Positions 44,699 to 53,494 of a stretch of 64,000 nucleotides of DNA are shown piece by piece. The notes below the pieces were generated by a model. That model was not told the DNA's origin and made no database searches. It saw nothing but the letters and a program-made list of their open reading frames with translations. The stretch lies in NCBI RefSeq assembly GCF_001857965.1, contig NZ_CP017774.1, positions 62,001 to 126,000 of the forward strand, read 5' to 3'. Origin of the DNA: Flavobacterium commune. Its GTDB lineage: Bacteria; Bacteroidota; Bacteroidia; Flavobacteriales; Flavobacteriaceae. The position numbers and the translations under genes were made by a program. Every line of letters begins with the position of its first letter. Within the stretch, counting starts at the first letter, position 1.

Positions 44699-45319
44699 TT
44701 AATTTCGAGATTTCTTATCGATATCTTTCATAATCATCTGATAACATCCAATTACAATTCCTTTAATTGGTTTTGAAGTAGTTATTCCAGTATTATCACC
44801 CAATGCTCCCCGCACTCTTTGAGAATAAATAATCTGCGCGAGATTTAAATCATAAACTTCTAATTGAACAATGTAATGATTCCAATCTTTCGTATAATAA
44901 TACTTATCAACTGTAAACCTGTCAACATATTTTCCCGCAATAGAATTTAAAGAGTGTTTTTTCTCATTAAAGTACTTAATATTTATAAAATAATCATAAC
45001 CTGTTCCTTTTTTTAAATCTAAAATCATTGATTTACTTGGATTTAAAGGAACATTATTTGCTATTAAAAGTGAACTCTCATTTATCGAATTCACCAACCT
45101 ATTATTTAAATACTTTGAAAAGTCTTTTACAACCTTTCGTGTCAGCTTATCTTTAACATCATAATCTACATCTATATTTCCCAAAAGCCATTTACCATTT
45201 GAAAAATCAATTCCAGTTGTTTGAGTTACTATTTCTTTTTGATAAATACCACGACTACAAGATGAAGAAGAAAAAAGAATAATAAGAAACAATAGAAAAA
45301 AGAGAACATTTTTAATCAT
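44699..45319 (-). CDS. hypothetical lipoprotein
   Basis: 206 residues with a clear lipoprotein signal (MIKNVLFFLLFLIILFSSSSC, Cys21). The family is not recognised. The mature part has short beta-like strands (YDYFINIKYFNEK, HYIVQLEVYDLNLAQIIYSQRV), resembling small outer-membrane or periplasmic lipoproteins that report on their own kind, and ends with a C-terminal helix. It is alone on the minus strand, flanked by the degenerate direct repeats at 44318 and 45421 and by gene debris. It could be an accessory gene brought in with that repeat. Confidence 0.72.
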   Translation of the reverse strand: MIKNVLFFLLFLIILFSSSSCSRGIYQKEIVTQTTGIDFSNGKWLLGNIDVDYDVKDKLTRKVVKDFSKYLNNRLVNSINESSLLIANNVPLNPSKSMILDLKKGTGYDYFINIKYFNEKKHSLNSIAGKYVDRFTVDKYYYTKDWNHYIVQLEVYDLNLAQIIYSQRVRGALGDNTGITTSKPIKGIVIGCYQMIMKDIDKKSRN

Positions 45320-45420
45320 TTTATTTTTTTTACAAAATTAAAAAAAATCTTATAAAAAAAACTATTCTCCTATTTCTAAAGTATTCCACTAGTACCTCTC
45401 CTTCAGATTGTGCTAGAATC

Positions 45421-45536
45421 CAGACCACGCACCAATCCTTTCGTGTGGTATCTTGATTAACTATAACAGTACAACACACACACACAGAACAACTTGCTAA
45501 GATCCTTCCCTGTCAGGATAACAAGTTTGCGGTAAA
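45421..45536. repeat. degenerate direct repeat, copy B
   Basis: CACCAATCCTTTCGTGTGG, ATCTTGATTAACTATAA and CAGGATAACAAGTTTGCGG match copy A at 44318-44448 in order. A (CA)n stretch interrupts the middle. The following 45537-45881 gap has no convincing gene; a coding-like C-terminal remnant (AVEPAVYNGLGELLNK) ends at 45577 on the minus strand. Confidence 0.55.
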
Positions 45537-45796
45537 AGCTCTTAAAAACTCAAATCACAAAAATCATTCTATTTTACTACTTATTCAACAACTCCCCCAA
45601 ACCATTATACACAGCCGGTTCCACAGCATAAGCATTAACTGTTTATCAAATCCCAACCAGGATCTTTTATTTAAAAGAAATAAAAAACTTACACTCGATA
45701 AAAACAAAAACATGTACAATTCAGTCGAAAACATGTAATATTTATGCGTTTCGTCGAAAAACCGACATTTTACTCCAAAAAAGAAAATTAAACTTT

Positions 45797-45826
45797 TTGA
45801 ACTGAAAAAAAATAAAAATACATTTA
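45797..45826 (+). promoter_or_regulatory. candidate promoter of the sugar permease gene
   Basis: TTG at 45797-45799 and TACATTTA at 45819-45826 are separated by 19 bases, close to the Bacteroidetes TTTG-N19-TAnnTTTG consensus. The start codon is 56 bases downstream. Confidence 0.45.
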
Positions 45827-45881
45827 CGCAAAACATCACTAATAAAAAAAACACTAAACTAAAAAAATCAACTAAAAAATT

Positions 45882-47351
45882 ATGAATTCTGAAAATTTAC
45901 AAACCAAATGGGGGCAATTTATTTCCCTTGTTACCGTATTTTTTTTCTGGGGATTTGTTGGTTCAGCCAATGATATTTTGATACCGGTATTTAAAAAGGT
46001 TTTTACGCTGTCGCAGGTACAATCCCAATTAGTAGCTTGGGCGTTTTATGCAGCTTATTTTGTGGGTTCTATTATCTTTTTTCTGGTTTCTCTAAAATCA
46101 GATGTATTACAAAAATTTGGATACAAAAAAACACTGGCTGCCGGTTTAACTCTTTCTGCTTTTGGTTCATTTTTATTTGTTCCTGCCGCCACAATGGAAA
46201 GTTTTCCTTTCTTTCTAACCGCTTTATTCACCGTAGGATTGGGATTTTCGATTCAACAAATTGTAGCCAATCCATTGGCTATTAAAATGGGAAGCCCCGC
46301 AACCGGAGCGCATCGTTTAACATTAGCTGGTGGTGTCAACTCATTCGGAACCACTATTGGAGCTATTTTGTTAGGAATTGCATTATTTGGAATGGGAAGC
46401 AGCAAAGAAACAGCACTTTCGTTAGAAGATATCAAACTTCCTTTTATCATCCTAGGTTGCGCATTTATTCTGGTAGCACTTTTTATGCTTTTTTCTAAAA
46501 TTGAAGATCCTGCAAAAGAAGAAGAAATAAAAATAGAAGCAGGTAATAAAAAATTTGCTATTAGCGATTATCCTCAATTGTATTTAGGAATGATTGCTAT
46601 TTTTATTTATGTAGGAACCGAAGTGAGCATCATCAGTAATCTTCCCGCCTTATTAAAAACTGCCGAATTTGGAAATATCTTAGAAGAATCCATCCCTCCG
46701 TTTATTGCTTTGTATTGGGGAAGCTTAATGATAGGCCGCTGGAATGGAGGGGTAAACGTATTTAATACTTCCAAACTAACCACGATGGCACTTAAATTTA
46801 TTGTTCCTGCCCTTGCTTTTGGAGTTATTATAGCTACCAATATTTTTGCCGAACACGAAGTCGATGCTTTCTATATCTATCCTATTTGGATTTTAATTTT
46901 TATCCTGATTAGTTTCATTGGTGGAAAAAATGCCGGAAAAACATTAATGCTTTTTGGTATTTCAGGATTAGTAATGATGTTAATGGGATTAATTTATCCG
47001 GATAGAGAAATTGCGAAATTCTTTTTTATCTCAGGAGGATTATTCTTATCTATAATGTGGCCTTCAATTTTTGACTTAGCCATTGCAGGTTTAGGAAAAA
47101 ATACCGGAAAAGCTTCTTCATTCCTGATTATGATGATCTTAGGAGGCGGGGTAATTCCGCTGGTTCAGGGAAGAATTTGCGATTTTGACCTAAGCAACCC
47201 TGAGGGAATTTTTGGGATTTCCTGGACACATTTCTCCTACATCATACCTCTTTTAGGATTTGGCTATTTAGCCTTTTATGGTTTTTATTGCCCTAAAATC
47301 CTCAAAAAACAAGGAGTTTCCTATGTGGAAACCGAAGGCGGTGCTCACTAA
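45882..47351 (+). CDS. sugar:H+ symporter of the FHS/FucP major facilitator group
   Basis: 489 residues with about twelve membrane helices. The N-terminus shows the FucP/GluP signature (FFFWGFVGSANDILIPVFKKVFTL, then LVAWAFYAAYFVGSI). RLTLAGGVNSFGTTIGA in helix 5 and a long central loop before helix 7 are also typical. Members import L-fucose, glucose, galactose or arabinose-like sugars across the inner membrane with a proton. The specific sugar is unknown; it could serve glycan breakdown products. The gene is alone, with its own promoter and terminator. Confidence 0.88.
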   Translation: MNSENLQTKWGQFISLVTVFFFWGFVGSANDILIPVFKKVFTLSQVQSQLVAWAFYAAYFVGSIIFFLVSLKSDVLQKFGYKKTLAAGLTLSAFGSFLFVPAATMESFPFFLTALFTVGLGFSIQQIVANPLAIKMGSPATGAHRLTLAGGVNSFGTTIGAILLGIALFGMGSSKETALSLEDIKLPFIILGCAFILVALFMLFSKIEDPAKEEEIKIEAGNKKFAISDYPQLYLGMIAIFIYVGTEVSIISNLPALLKTAEFGNILEESIPPFIALYWGSLMIGRWNGGVNVFNTSKLTTMALKFIVPALAFGVIIATNIFAEHEVDAFYIYPIWILIFILISFIGGKNAGKTLMLFGISGLVMMLMGLIYPDREIAKFFFISGGLFLSIMWPSIFDLAIAGLGKNTGKASSFLIMMILGGGVIPLVQGRICDFDLSNPEGIFGISWTHFSYIIPLLGFGYLAFYGFYCPKILKKQGVSYVETEGGAH

Positions 47352-47375
47352 CACACAAACCTTTTTATATTTCCG

Positions 47376-47407
47376 AAAGCCATCAAATTCATTTTTGGTG
47401 GCTTTTT
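47376..47407 (+). terminator. terminator after the sugar permease gene
   Basis: AAAGCCATCAAA pairs with TTTTGGTGGCTTT and is followed by T. It is 25 bases past the stop codon. Confidence 0.85.
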
Positions 47408-47480
47408 ATTTGGCATAAAATTCATCAAAATTAATTCCCAAAAATCCTAAAGGGTGTAATTTCAATGAATTTCAAAGAAA

Positions 47481-47522
47481 TTTCCCTCCGTTTAGGTACT
47501 AGGGAAAGAAAATTTCTTTTAT
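47481..47522. repeat. intergenic hairpin upstream of the 47601 lipoprotein gene
   Basis: AAAGAAATTTCCCT is mirrored by AGGGAAAGAAAATTTCTTT (3-base bulge) around a 13-base loop. It lies upstream of the predicted promoter at 47578, so it would not be in that transcript. Confidence 0.5.
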
Positions 47523-47577
47523 TTAAAATAAATTCAAACAGCTACTTAATAATTCGAATAAATTAATTTTTTAAAAA

Positions 47578-47585
47578 TATATTTG
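47578..47585 (+). promoter_or_regulatory. -7 promoter box of the 47601 lipoprotein gene
   Basis: TATATTTG is an exact TAnnTTTG match 15 bases before the start codon, so the leader would be only about 10 nt. No good -33 box is seen. Confidence 0.5.
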
Positions 47586-47600
47586 TCCAAAATTTTGACC

Positions 47601-48779
47601 ATGAAAAAACACCTACTCTTACTTATCACTTTAATTTTCATAACTGCCTGTGGCGTAAAACAAACCCGCAATATGTTGACTTCAGGAAATTATGACGAAG
47701 CCATTGATAACGCCGTAAATAATTTGCGTTCGAATAAAGACAAAAAAGGAAATCAGGATTATGTATATCTTCTTGAAGAAGCTTTTTTTAAAGCCAAAGA
47801 AAGAGATTTAAACAGCTTGAACTTACTCGAGCAAGACAAAAATCCGTCTAATCTTGAAAAAATTTACAACACTTATATTCAATTAGACCGTCGTCAGGAA
47901 AAAATAAAACCTTTACTTCCTTTACAACTTCTTAAAGAAGGAAAGAATGCTAAATTTTCTTTCGACAATTACAACAAACAAATCGTTGAAAGCAAAAATG
48001 CCCTGTCTAAATATTTATATGACAACAGCAAAGCCTTATTAAAGTCAACTAACAAAATGGACATTAGAAAAGCTTATGACGATTTGGAATATTTAAACCA
48101 AATTAATCCTAACTACCAAAACACCTTACAACTGCAGGAAGAGGCCTTGATTAAAGGAAGATACTACGTTACCGTAGCCTTGCGCAATCAAACTAATATG
48201 GTAATTCCGGTGGATTTACAAAACGATTTACTGGATTTCAACACCCTTGGAATGAATGACAAATGGACAATTTTTCACAATACTTTACAAAAACAAATCA
48301 AATACGATTATCAAATTGTTGTTAATTTTAAAGATATCAACATCACACCTGAACAAATCAAAGAGAAAGAATTTGTAAAAGAAAAAATAATCAAAGATGG
48401 TGTCAAAGATCTTTTGGACAAAAACGGAAAACCGGTAAAAGACAGCCTTGGAAAAGTAATCAAAGTAGATAATTTAAAAACTATTGTGATTCGAATTAGG
48501 GAATTCAATCAGTTTAAAGCCTCTCAAATTACTGCTAATGTGGATTATATCGATTTTAAAAATAAACAGCTTTTACAATCTTTTCCACTGACTTCTGAAT
48601 CTGTTTTTAAAAATGATTATGCCACTTACAAAGGCGATAAAAGAGCTACTGAAGAATCTTATTATTCTTATTTTAATCGAAAATTAGTTCCGTTTCCAAG
48701 TAACGAACAAATGATCTACAACACTGGTGAAGATTTGAAATCTAAATTGAAAGGGATTCTGGTAAAAAACAAAATTTAA
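47601..48779 (+). CDS. lipoprotein, Bacteroidetes-specific, unknown function
   Basis: The ATG at 47601 gives a lipoprotein signal (MKKHLLLLITLIFITAC, Cys17); an in-frame alternative start at 47583 lies inside the promoter. 392 residues. The N-terminal half looks like helical TPR-type repeats (MLTSGNYDEAIDNAVNNL, then LLEEAFFKAKERDLNSL). The C-terminal half is beta-rich (YYVTVALRNQTNMVIPVDLQ, FKASQITANVDYIDFKNK). I do not recognise a characterised relative. It may be an outer-membrane scaffold protein. It has its own promoter and stands before the arginine cluster. Confidence 0.8.
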   Translation: MKKHLLLLITLIFITACGVKQTRNMLTSGNYDEAIDNAVNNLRSNKDKKGNQDYVYLLEEAFFKAKERDLNSLNLLEQDKNPSNLEKIYNTYIQLDRRQEKIKPLLPLQLLKEGKNAKFSFDNYNKQIVESKNALSKYLYDNSKALLKSTNKMDIRKAYDDLEYLNQINPNYQNTLQLQEEALIKGRYYVTVALRNQTNMVIPVDLQNDLLDFNTLGMNDKWTIFHNTLQKQIKYDYQIVVNFKDINITPEQIKEKEFVKEKIIKDGVKDLLDKNGKPVKDSLGKVIKVDNLKTIVIRIREFNQFKASQITANVDYIDFKNKQLLQSFPLTSESVFKNDYATYKGDKRATEESYYSYFNRKLVPFPSNEQMIYNTGEDLKSKLKGILVKNKI

Positions 48780-48890
48780 AACCCTCAGAACTTCTCCTAC
48801 CGAATAAAACACAATTATTTGATTTACAAACGTTTGAGTACAAAAACTCAAATGTTAAAATAAATTATAAAACCATGTTCAGTTTGAAAA

Positions 48891-48933
48891 ATATGTGTAC
48901 TTTTGCATCAATGAATTACAAAAGTGTACATAT
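48891..48933 (+). promoter_or_regulatory. distal arginine-cluster promoter overlapped by a 15-bp inverted repeat
   Basis: TACTTTTG (48898-48905) matches TAnnTTTG. It is the inner end of an inverted repeat, ATATGTGTACTTTTG (48891-48905) against CAAAAGTGTACATAT (48919-48933), 13 of 15 positions paired. An operator across the -7 box or an initial hairpin of the leader would both allow control. The following leader to 49228 is about 320 nt and contains no convincing gene. Confidence 0.5.
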
Positions 48934-49145
48934 TACCTCATTGTCACGGATAGACAGGCCTGTTACTTCGCCCGAAGTACGGATACTTGTTTAGTATCTA
49001 AATACTCTTTGTCTAAATCAATTCATTATTTTTTATCAGTACCAAAATTGAAATTACAGCCATTATTTGTTGGATTTACATATCCTAAAAACAAAATTTT
49101 ACACATTTTATATTCCTACATTTTTTCTTGTTGGTTTTATTATGT

Positions 49146-49153
49146 TAATTTTG
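49146..49153 (+). promoter_or_regulatory. proximal promoter -7 box of the arginine cluster
   Basis: TAATTTTG is an exact TAnnTTTG match 75 bases before the GNAT start. TTG words lie 15-18 bases upstream. It may be the main start site for the cluster, with the distal one regulated. Confidence 0.4.
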
Positions 49154-49228
49154 CAGTCAATTTCAAAAAAGGTTCCGTATTAAAATATAATTATTTCACA
49201 TTTTTTAACCCAAAATTCATCTTTTGAA

Positions 49229-49846
49229 ATGAATATCTCTATTGTTATAGCTCAGGAAGAACATTTTAAGTATGCACAAATTATTTGTGATACTATAGAA
49301 ACGTCTGCCTTATTGAGAGGAACCGGAATAGCAAAAAGAACTCCCGAATATGTCCAGAAAAAAATGGAAAACAGAGATGCCGTTATCGCATTGGATAAAA
49401 ACGGTGATTTTGCAGGTTTCTGCTATATCGAAAGTTGGCAACACGGTAAGTTTGTTGCCCATTCTGGATTGATTGTACATCCTGATTTTAGAAATCTAGG
49501 TCTAGCCAAGAAAATTAAAACCTTTGTGTTTAATTATTCTTTGAAAAAATACCCTGGTGCCAAAGTTTTTGGTATCACAACCGGTTTAGCTGTAATGAAA
49601 ATCAATTCCGATTTAGGATACAAACCTGTTCCTTTTTCTGAACTAACCAGCGATCCTACATTTTGGTCCGGTTGTAAAACCTGTACTAATTTTGAAATAC
49701 TAAAAAGCAAAGATTATAAAATGTGTTTGTGCACCGGAATGCTTTATGATCCTGCCGAAAAACCAAAAGATCCACCTAAACATCCATTCAATGTTAGGAT
49801 TTGGAACAGATTAAAAAAAATCAAGCAAGCATTGTTTTTAGAATAA
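49229..49846 (+). CDS. GNAT-family N-acyltransferase, probable first enzyme of arginine synthesis
   Basis: 205 residues with a GNAT core (FAGFCYIESWQHGKFVAHSGLIVHPDFRNLGLAKKI), where HPDFRNLGLA is the acyl-CoA pyrophosphate loop, followed by a cysteine-containing segment (WSGCKTCTNF) and a basic tail. It is the first gene of the arginine cluster, which otherwise lacks argA and argJ. The inferred job is N-acylation of glutamate. Because the carbamoyltransferase looks succinyl-specific, the donor may be succinyl-CoA. The gene is 84 bases before argG. Confidence 0.8.
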   Translation: MNISIVIAQEEHFKYAQIICDTIETSALLRGTGIAKRTPEYVQKKMENRDAVIALDKNGDFAGFCYIESWQHGKFVAHSGLIVHPDFRNLGLAKKIKTFVFNYSLKKYPGAKVFGITTGLAVMKINSDLGYKPVPFSELTSDPTFWSGCKTCTNFEILKSKDYKMCLCTGMLYDPAEKPKDPPKHPFNVRIWNRLKKIKQALFLE

Positions 49847-49930
49847 GTAAAACGAATAAAATAAATTATATATAATCAGCTAAATACGAAACTTCTAAAA
49901 GAATAGTAAATAGCCCATAGATCAAGAAAA

Positions 49931-51124
49931 ATGAAAAAAGTTGTATTAGCTTATAGTGGAGGTCTAGATACCTCATATTGCCTTAAATATTTAAAAAATG
50001 AACAAGGATATGAAGTTCACACCGTATTAATTAATACAGGAGGTTTTGATGATGCCGAATTAAAAGCTATCGAAGACAGAGCTTATGAGTTAGGAAGTGC
50101 TAAGCATGCTAACCTTACTATCTTAGATAAATATTATGACAAAGCCATCAAGTATTTAATTTACGGAAATGTCTTAAAAAACAATACCTACCCATTATCA
50201 GTAAGTGCTGAACGTGTTTTTCAGGCAATCGAAGCTATAAAATATGCTAAATCTGTTGGGGCTACTGCTATTGCTCACGGAAGTACTGGTGCAGGAAATG
50301 ACCAAATTCGTTTTGATTTAATTTTCCAAACTATCGCTCCCGAAATTGAAATCATCACTCCTATCCGTGACTTAAAATTATCAAGACAGGAAGAAGTAGA
50401 TTATTTATCTAAAAACGGAGTACACTATTCTTGGGAAAAAGCACAATATTCTATCAACAAAGGACTTTGGGGAACCAGTGTGGGAGGTAAAGAAACTTTG
50501 ACTTCAAGCCAACCTTTACCAAGTGAGGCCTACCCTTCTCAATTACAAAAAGAAGGTGAAGAAAAAGTAATTTTAGAATTCAAAAAAGGAGAATTAGTTG
50601 CCGTAAACGGTGTAGCTGACAAACCTTCAAACAACATTGTTGTTTTAGAAAAATTAGCCAGTGCTTATGCTATCGGTAGAGATATTCACGTAGGTGATAC
50701 TATTATTGGAATCAAAGGAAGAGTTGGTTTTGAAGCTGCTGCTCCACTGATTATCATCAAAGCACACCATTTGTTAGAGAAACATACTTTAGGAAAATGG
50801 CAACAATACTGGAAAGAACAACTAGGAAACTGGTACGGAATGTTATTTCACGAAGGTCAGTTTTTAGATCCTGTAATGCGTAACATCGAAACTTTCCTTG
50901 AAGATACTCAAAAAACAGTTAACGGAAAAGTATTTGTTTCGTTAAAACCATATCATTTTTCATTAGACGGAATCGAATCTGACAATGATTTAATGAATAC
51001 CGGTTTTGGTCAATATGGAGAAATGAACAATGCCTGGACATCTGAAGATGCTAAAGGATTTATCAAAATCTTAGGTAATGCTCAAAACATATTTTCATCT
51101 GTAAACAATGAAACTTACGAGTAA
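49931..51124 (+). CDS. argG: argininosuccinate synthase
   Basis: 397 residues, the usual size. The ATP pyrophosphatase P-loop (LAYSGGLDTSYCLKYL, residues 6-21) and AHGSTGAGNDQIRFD, which binds citrulline and aspartate, are intact. It joins citrulline and aspartate with ATP to make argininosuccinate, the substrate of ArgH encoded at the end of the cluster. A 23-bp perfect hairpin lies in the gap to argC. Confidence 0.97.
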   Translation: MKKVVLAYSGGLDTSYCLKYLKNEQGYEVHTVLINTGGFDDAELKAIEDRAYELGSAKHANLTILDKYYDKAIKYLIYGNVLKNNTYPLSVSAERVFQAIEAIKYAKSVGATAIAHGSTGAGNDQIRFDLIFQTIAPEIEIITPIRDLKLSRQEEVDYLSKNGVHYSWEKAQYSINKGLWGTSVGGKETLTSSQPLPSEAYPSQLQKEGEEKVILEFKKGELVAVNGVADKPSNNIVVLEKLASAYAIGRDIHVGDTIIGIKGRVGFEAAAPLIIIKAHHLLEKHTLGKWQQYWKEQLGNWYGMLFHEGQFLDPVMRNIETFLEDTQKTVNGKVFVSLKPYHFSLDGIESDNDLMNTGFGQYGEMNNAWTSEDAKGFIKILGNAQNIFSSVNNETYE

Positions 51125-51183
51125 TTTTCATTAAAATAAAATATAAAAGTTAAAGTTTTTTCACAAAGACTTTGACAAACACT

Positions 51184-51249
51184 TTTTAAACCATTAAGAA
51201 ATTAAGTTTCATAAAACTAAATGTATCTTAATTTCTTAATGGTTTAAAA
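51184..51249. repeat. perfect 23-bp inverted repeat between argG and argC
   Basis: TTTTAAACCATTAAGAAATT and three further bases (51184-51206) are exactly mirrored at 51227-51249 around a 20-base loop. No T-tract follows, so it is not a typical terminator; it may be a processing or mRNA-stability site. Confidence 0.8.
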
Positions 51250-51264
51250 TAAAAAAAAGAGATT

Positions 51265-52242
51265 ATGATTAAAGTTGGAATAATAGGTGGTTCGGGATAT
51301 ACGGCAGGAGAATTAATTAGAATTCTAATGTTTCACCCGAATGCTAAATTAGATTTTGTTTACAGCACTACAAACGCTGGAAAACCACTTTATGTGGCAC
51401 ACCACGATTTGATGGGCGACATCGAAATGAATTTTACAGATGTTATCAATCCTGATGTTGATGTACTTTTCTTGTGTTTAGGACATGGAAAATCAATTTC
51501 ATTCTTGGAAAACAACAAATTCTCAGATAATACAAAAATCATCGATTTAGGAAATGATTTCCGTTTAATAAAAGACAAAGACTTTAACGGTAAATCTTTT
51601 GTTTACGGATTGCCTGAACTGAACAAAGCCGACATTAAAAACGCCAATTATATTGCCAATCCAGGTTGTTTTGCTACAGCTATTCAATTGGCTTTATTGC
51701 CATTGGCTGCTGATGGATTATTGACTGAAGATGTTCACATCAACGCAACAACTGGTAGTACTGGTGCGGGAGTTGGTTTAGCTGCTACCTCACATTTTAG
51801 CTGGAGAAACAACAATTTATCTCACTACAAAGTATTTGAGCACCAACATTTGGGCGAAATCAACCAAAGCATCAATCAATTGCAAGCGGATTACTCTGAT
51901 GAATTAATTTTTATACCAAACAGAGGGGATTTTCCAAGAGGGATTTTTGCCACTTTATATACAAAATCGGAAGAATGTTTAGAAGATTTGGTTGCTAAAT
52001 ACGAAGCTTTTTATGCTGACCAACCTTTTGTAACGGTTACTACTACTAACATCAACATGAAACAAGTAGTACAAACGAACAAATGTATTATTAGTTTATT
52101 GAAAAAAGGAAACCGGGTTTTAATTACTTCAATAATTGATAATTTACTCAAAGGCGCCTCTGGTCAGGCTGTTCAAAACATGAATTTAATGTTTGGACTG
52201 GAAGAGACTACAGGATTGCATTTGAAACCAAGCGGATTCTAA
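51265..52242 (+). CDS. argC: N-acyl-gamma-glutamyl-phosphate reductase
   Basis: 325 residues. N-terminal Rossmann motif GIIGGSGYTAGELIRIL; active-site cysteine in the block NYIANPGCFATAIQLAL; catalytic histidine region near RNNNLSHYKVFEHQHLGEI and PNRGDFPRGIF. It reduces the acylated glutamyl phosphate made by ArgB to the semialdehyde with NADPH. It is co-directional with argG and argD. Confidence 0.97.
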   Translation: MIKVGIIGGSGYTAGELIRILMFHPNAKLDFVYSTTNAGKPLYVAHHDLMGDIEMNFTDVINPDVDVLFLCLGHGKSISFLENNKFSDNTKIIDLGNDFRLIKDKDFNGKSFVYGLPELNKADIKNANYIANPGCFATAIQLALLPLAADGLLTEDVHINATTGSTGAGVGLAATSHFSWRNNNLSHYKVFEHQHLGEINQSINQLQADYSDELIFIPNRGDFPRGIFATLYTKSEECLEDLVAKYEAFYADQPFVTVTTTNINMKQVVQTNKCIISLLKKGNRVLITSIIDNLLKGASGQAVQNMNLMFGLEETTGLHLKPSGF

Positions 52243-52247
52243 AAAAA

Positions 52248-52297
52248 GTTTGTCGTTTATAGTTTTTGGTTTTATTCAACAACTATAAACGACAAAC
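52248..52297. repeat. perfect 17-bp inverted repeat between argC and argD
   Basis: GTTTGTCGTTTATAGTT (52248-52264) is mirrored exactly by AACTATAAACGACAAAC (52281-52297). It starts 6 bases after the argC stop. Confidence 0.8.
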
Positions 52298-52325
52298 CAA
52301 AAACAACAAACTAAAAAATAAAAAA

Positions 52326-53465
52326 ATGAACTTATTTGACGTTTACCCATTATACCCTATCACGCCTGTAAAAGCTTTAGATTGCACGATTACAGACGAT
52401 AAAGGAATCGAATATTTAGATTTATACTCTGGTCACGGAGTAATTTCTATTGGACATACACAACCGGATTATGTTGCTAAAGTGAAAGAGCAACTGGATA
52501 ATTTGAGTTTTTACTCAAATGCGATTCAGAATCCATTACAAGTAGAATTAGCCGAAAAATTAGGAAAAGCTTCCGGCTTAACTGATTTTAGCTTATTCCT
52601 TTGTAGTTCTGGTGCTGAAGCCAATGAAAATGCTTTGAAAGTAGCTTCTTTCCACACGAACAAATCAAGAGTAATTGCTTTTGACAATTCATTTCACGGA
52701 AGAACTTCTGCAGCCGTTGCTGTAACCGACAACAAAAAAATTGTAGCACCATTAAACGCGCAACAAGTTGTTACTTTCCTGCCTTTGAACCAAATTGATT
52801 TGGTAGAAGCAGAATTGAAAAAAGGCGATGTTTGTGCTGTAATCATCGAACCAATTCAAGGTGTTGGTGGTTTAGATCAAGGAACAACGGAGTTCTTTCA
52901 AGCTTTGGAAAAAGCCTGTGCAGCCCATGATGTAGTTTTAATTTTAGACGAAGTACAATCAGGTTACGGAAGAAGCGGAAAATTCTTTGCTTTCCAACAC
53001 CACGGAATCAATCCGGATATTGTAACTACTGCTAAAGGAATGGGGAACGGTTTCCCTATTGGAGGGGTTTTGATTTCTCCTAAATTCCAGGCAAGCTACG
53101 GATTATTAGGAACTACTTTCGGCGGAAGTCATTTGGCTTGTGCTGCCGGTATTGCCGTTTTGGATGTTATCGAAAGTAAAAACTTGATAGAAAACACCAA
53201 CAAAGTATCAGAATACTTTTTTGAAGCGATTAAAGTAATTCCTGAAATCATCAAAGTAAAAGGAAGAGGATTGATGTTAGGAGTTGAATTTGACTTTGAC
53301 GTGAGTGCTTTGAGAAAGAAAATGATTATTGAAAAATACATTTTTACAGGTGGAGCTAACAATAAAAACTTATTGAGAATTCTTCCACCATTAACGATCA
53401 CTACTGCTGCAATTGACGCATTTATCGTTGCATTACAGGAATCATTAGCCGAATTAAAAGCATAA
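52326..53465 (+). CDS. argD: acyl-ornithine aminotransferase (class III PLP enzyme)
   Basis: The ATG at 52326 (MNLFDVYPLYPITPVKALDC) is preferred; an earlier frame start at 52266 would translate the hairpin. 379 residues. PLP features: FLCSSGAEANENALKVA, LILDEVQSGYGRSGKFFAF and Lys in TTAKGMGNGFPIGG. It transfers the amino group of glutamate to acyl-glutamate semialdehyde. The short N-terminus is usual in Bacteroidetes ArgD. proA follows after 29 bases. Confidence 0.95.
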   Translation: MNLFDVYPLYPITPVKALDCTITDDKGIEYLDLYSGHGVISIGHTQPDYVAKVKEQLDNLSFYSNAIQNPLQVELAEKLGKASGLTDFSLFLCSSGAEANENALKVASFHTNKSRVIAFDNSFHGRTSAAVAVTDNKKIVAPLNAQQVVTFLPLNQIDLVEAELKKGDVCAVIIEPIQGVGGLDQGTTEFFQALEKACAAHDVVLILDEVQSGYGRSGKFFAFQHHGINPDIVTTAKGMGNGFPIGGVLISPKFQASYGLLGTTFGGSHLACAAGIAVLDVIESKNLIENTNKVSEYFFEAIKVIPEIIKVKGRGLMLGVEFDFDVSALRKKMIIEKYIFTGGANNKNLLRILPPLTITTAAIDAFIVALQESLAELKA

Positions 53466-53494
53466 GTTTTTTTAAACTTAAAAAATAAAACAAA

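Noticed and set aside
45585..45854. 89-codon minus-strand frame upstream of the sugar permease
   Set aside because: Phe-rich AT sequence overlapping the permease promoter. The only coding-like piece is a short remnant in another frame.
48895..49227. 110-codon plus-strand frame upstream of the GNAT gene
   Set aside because: Residue composition (many Phe, Tyr, Cys, Lys) and lack of any recognisable motif fit AT-rich leader sequence. It overlaps the inverted repeat and the promoter boxes.
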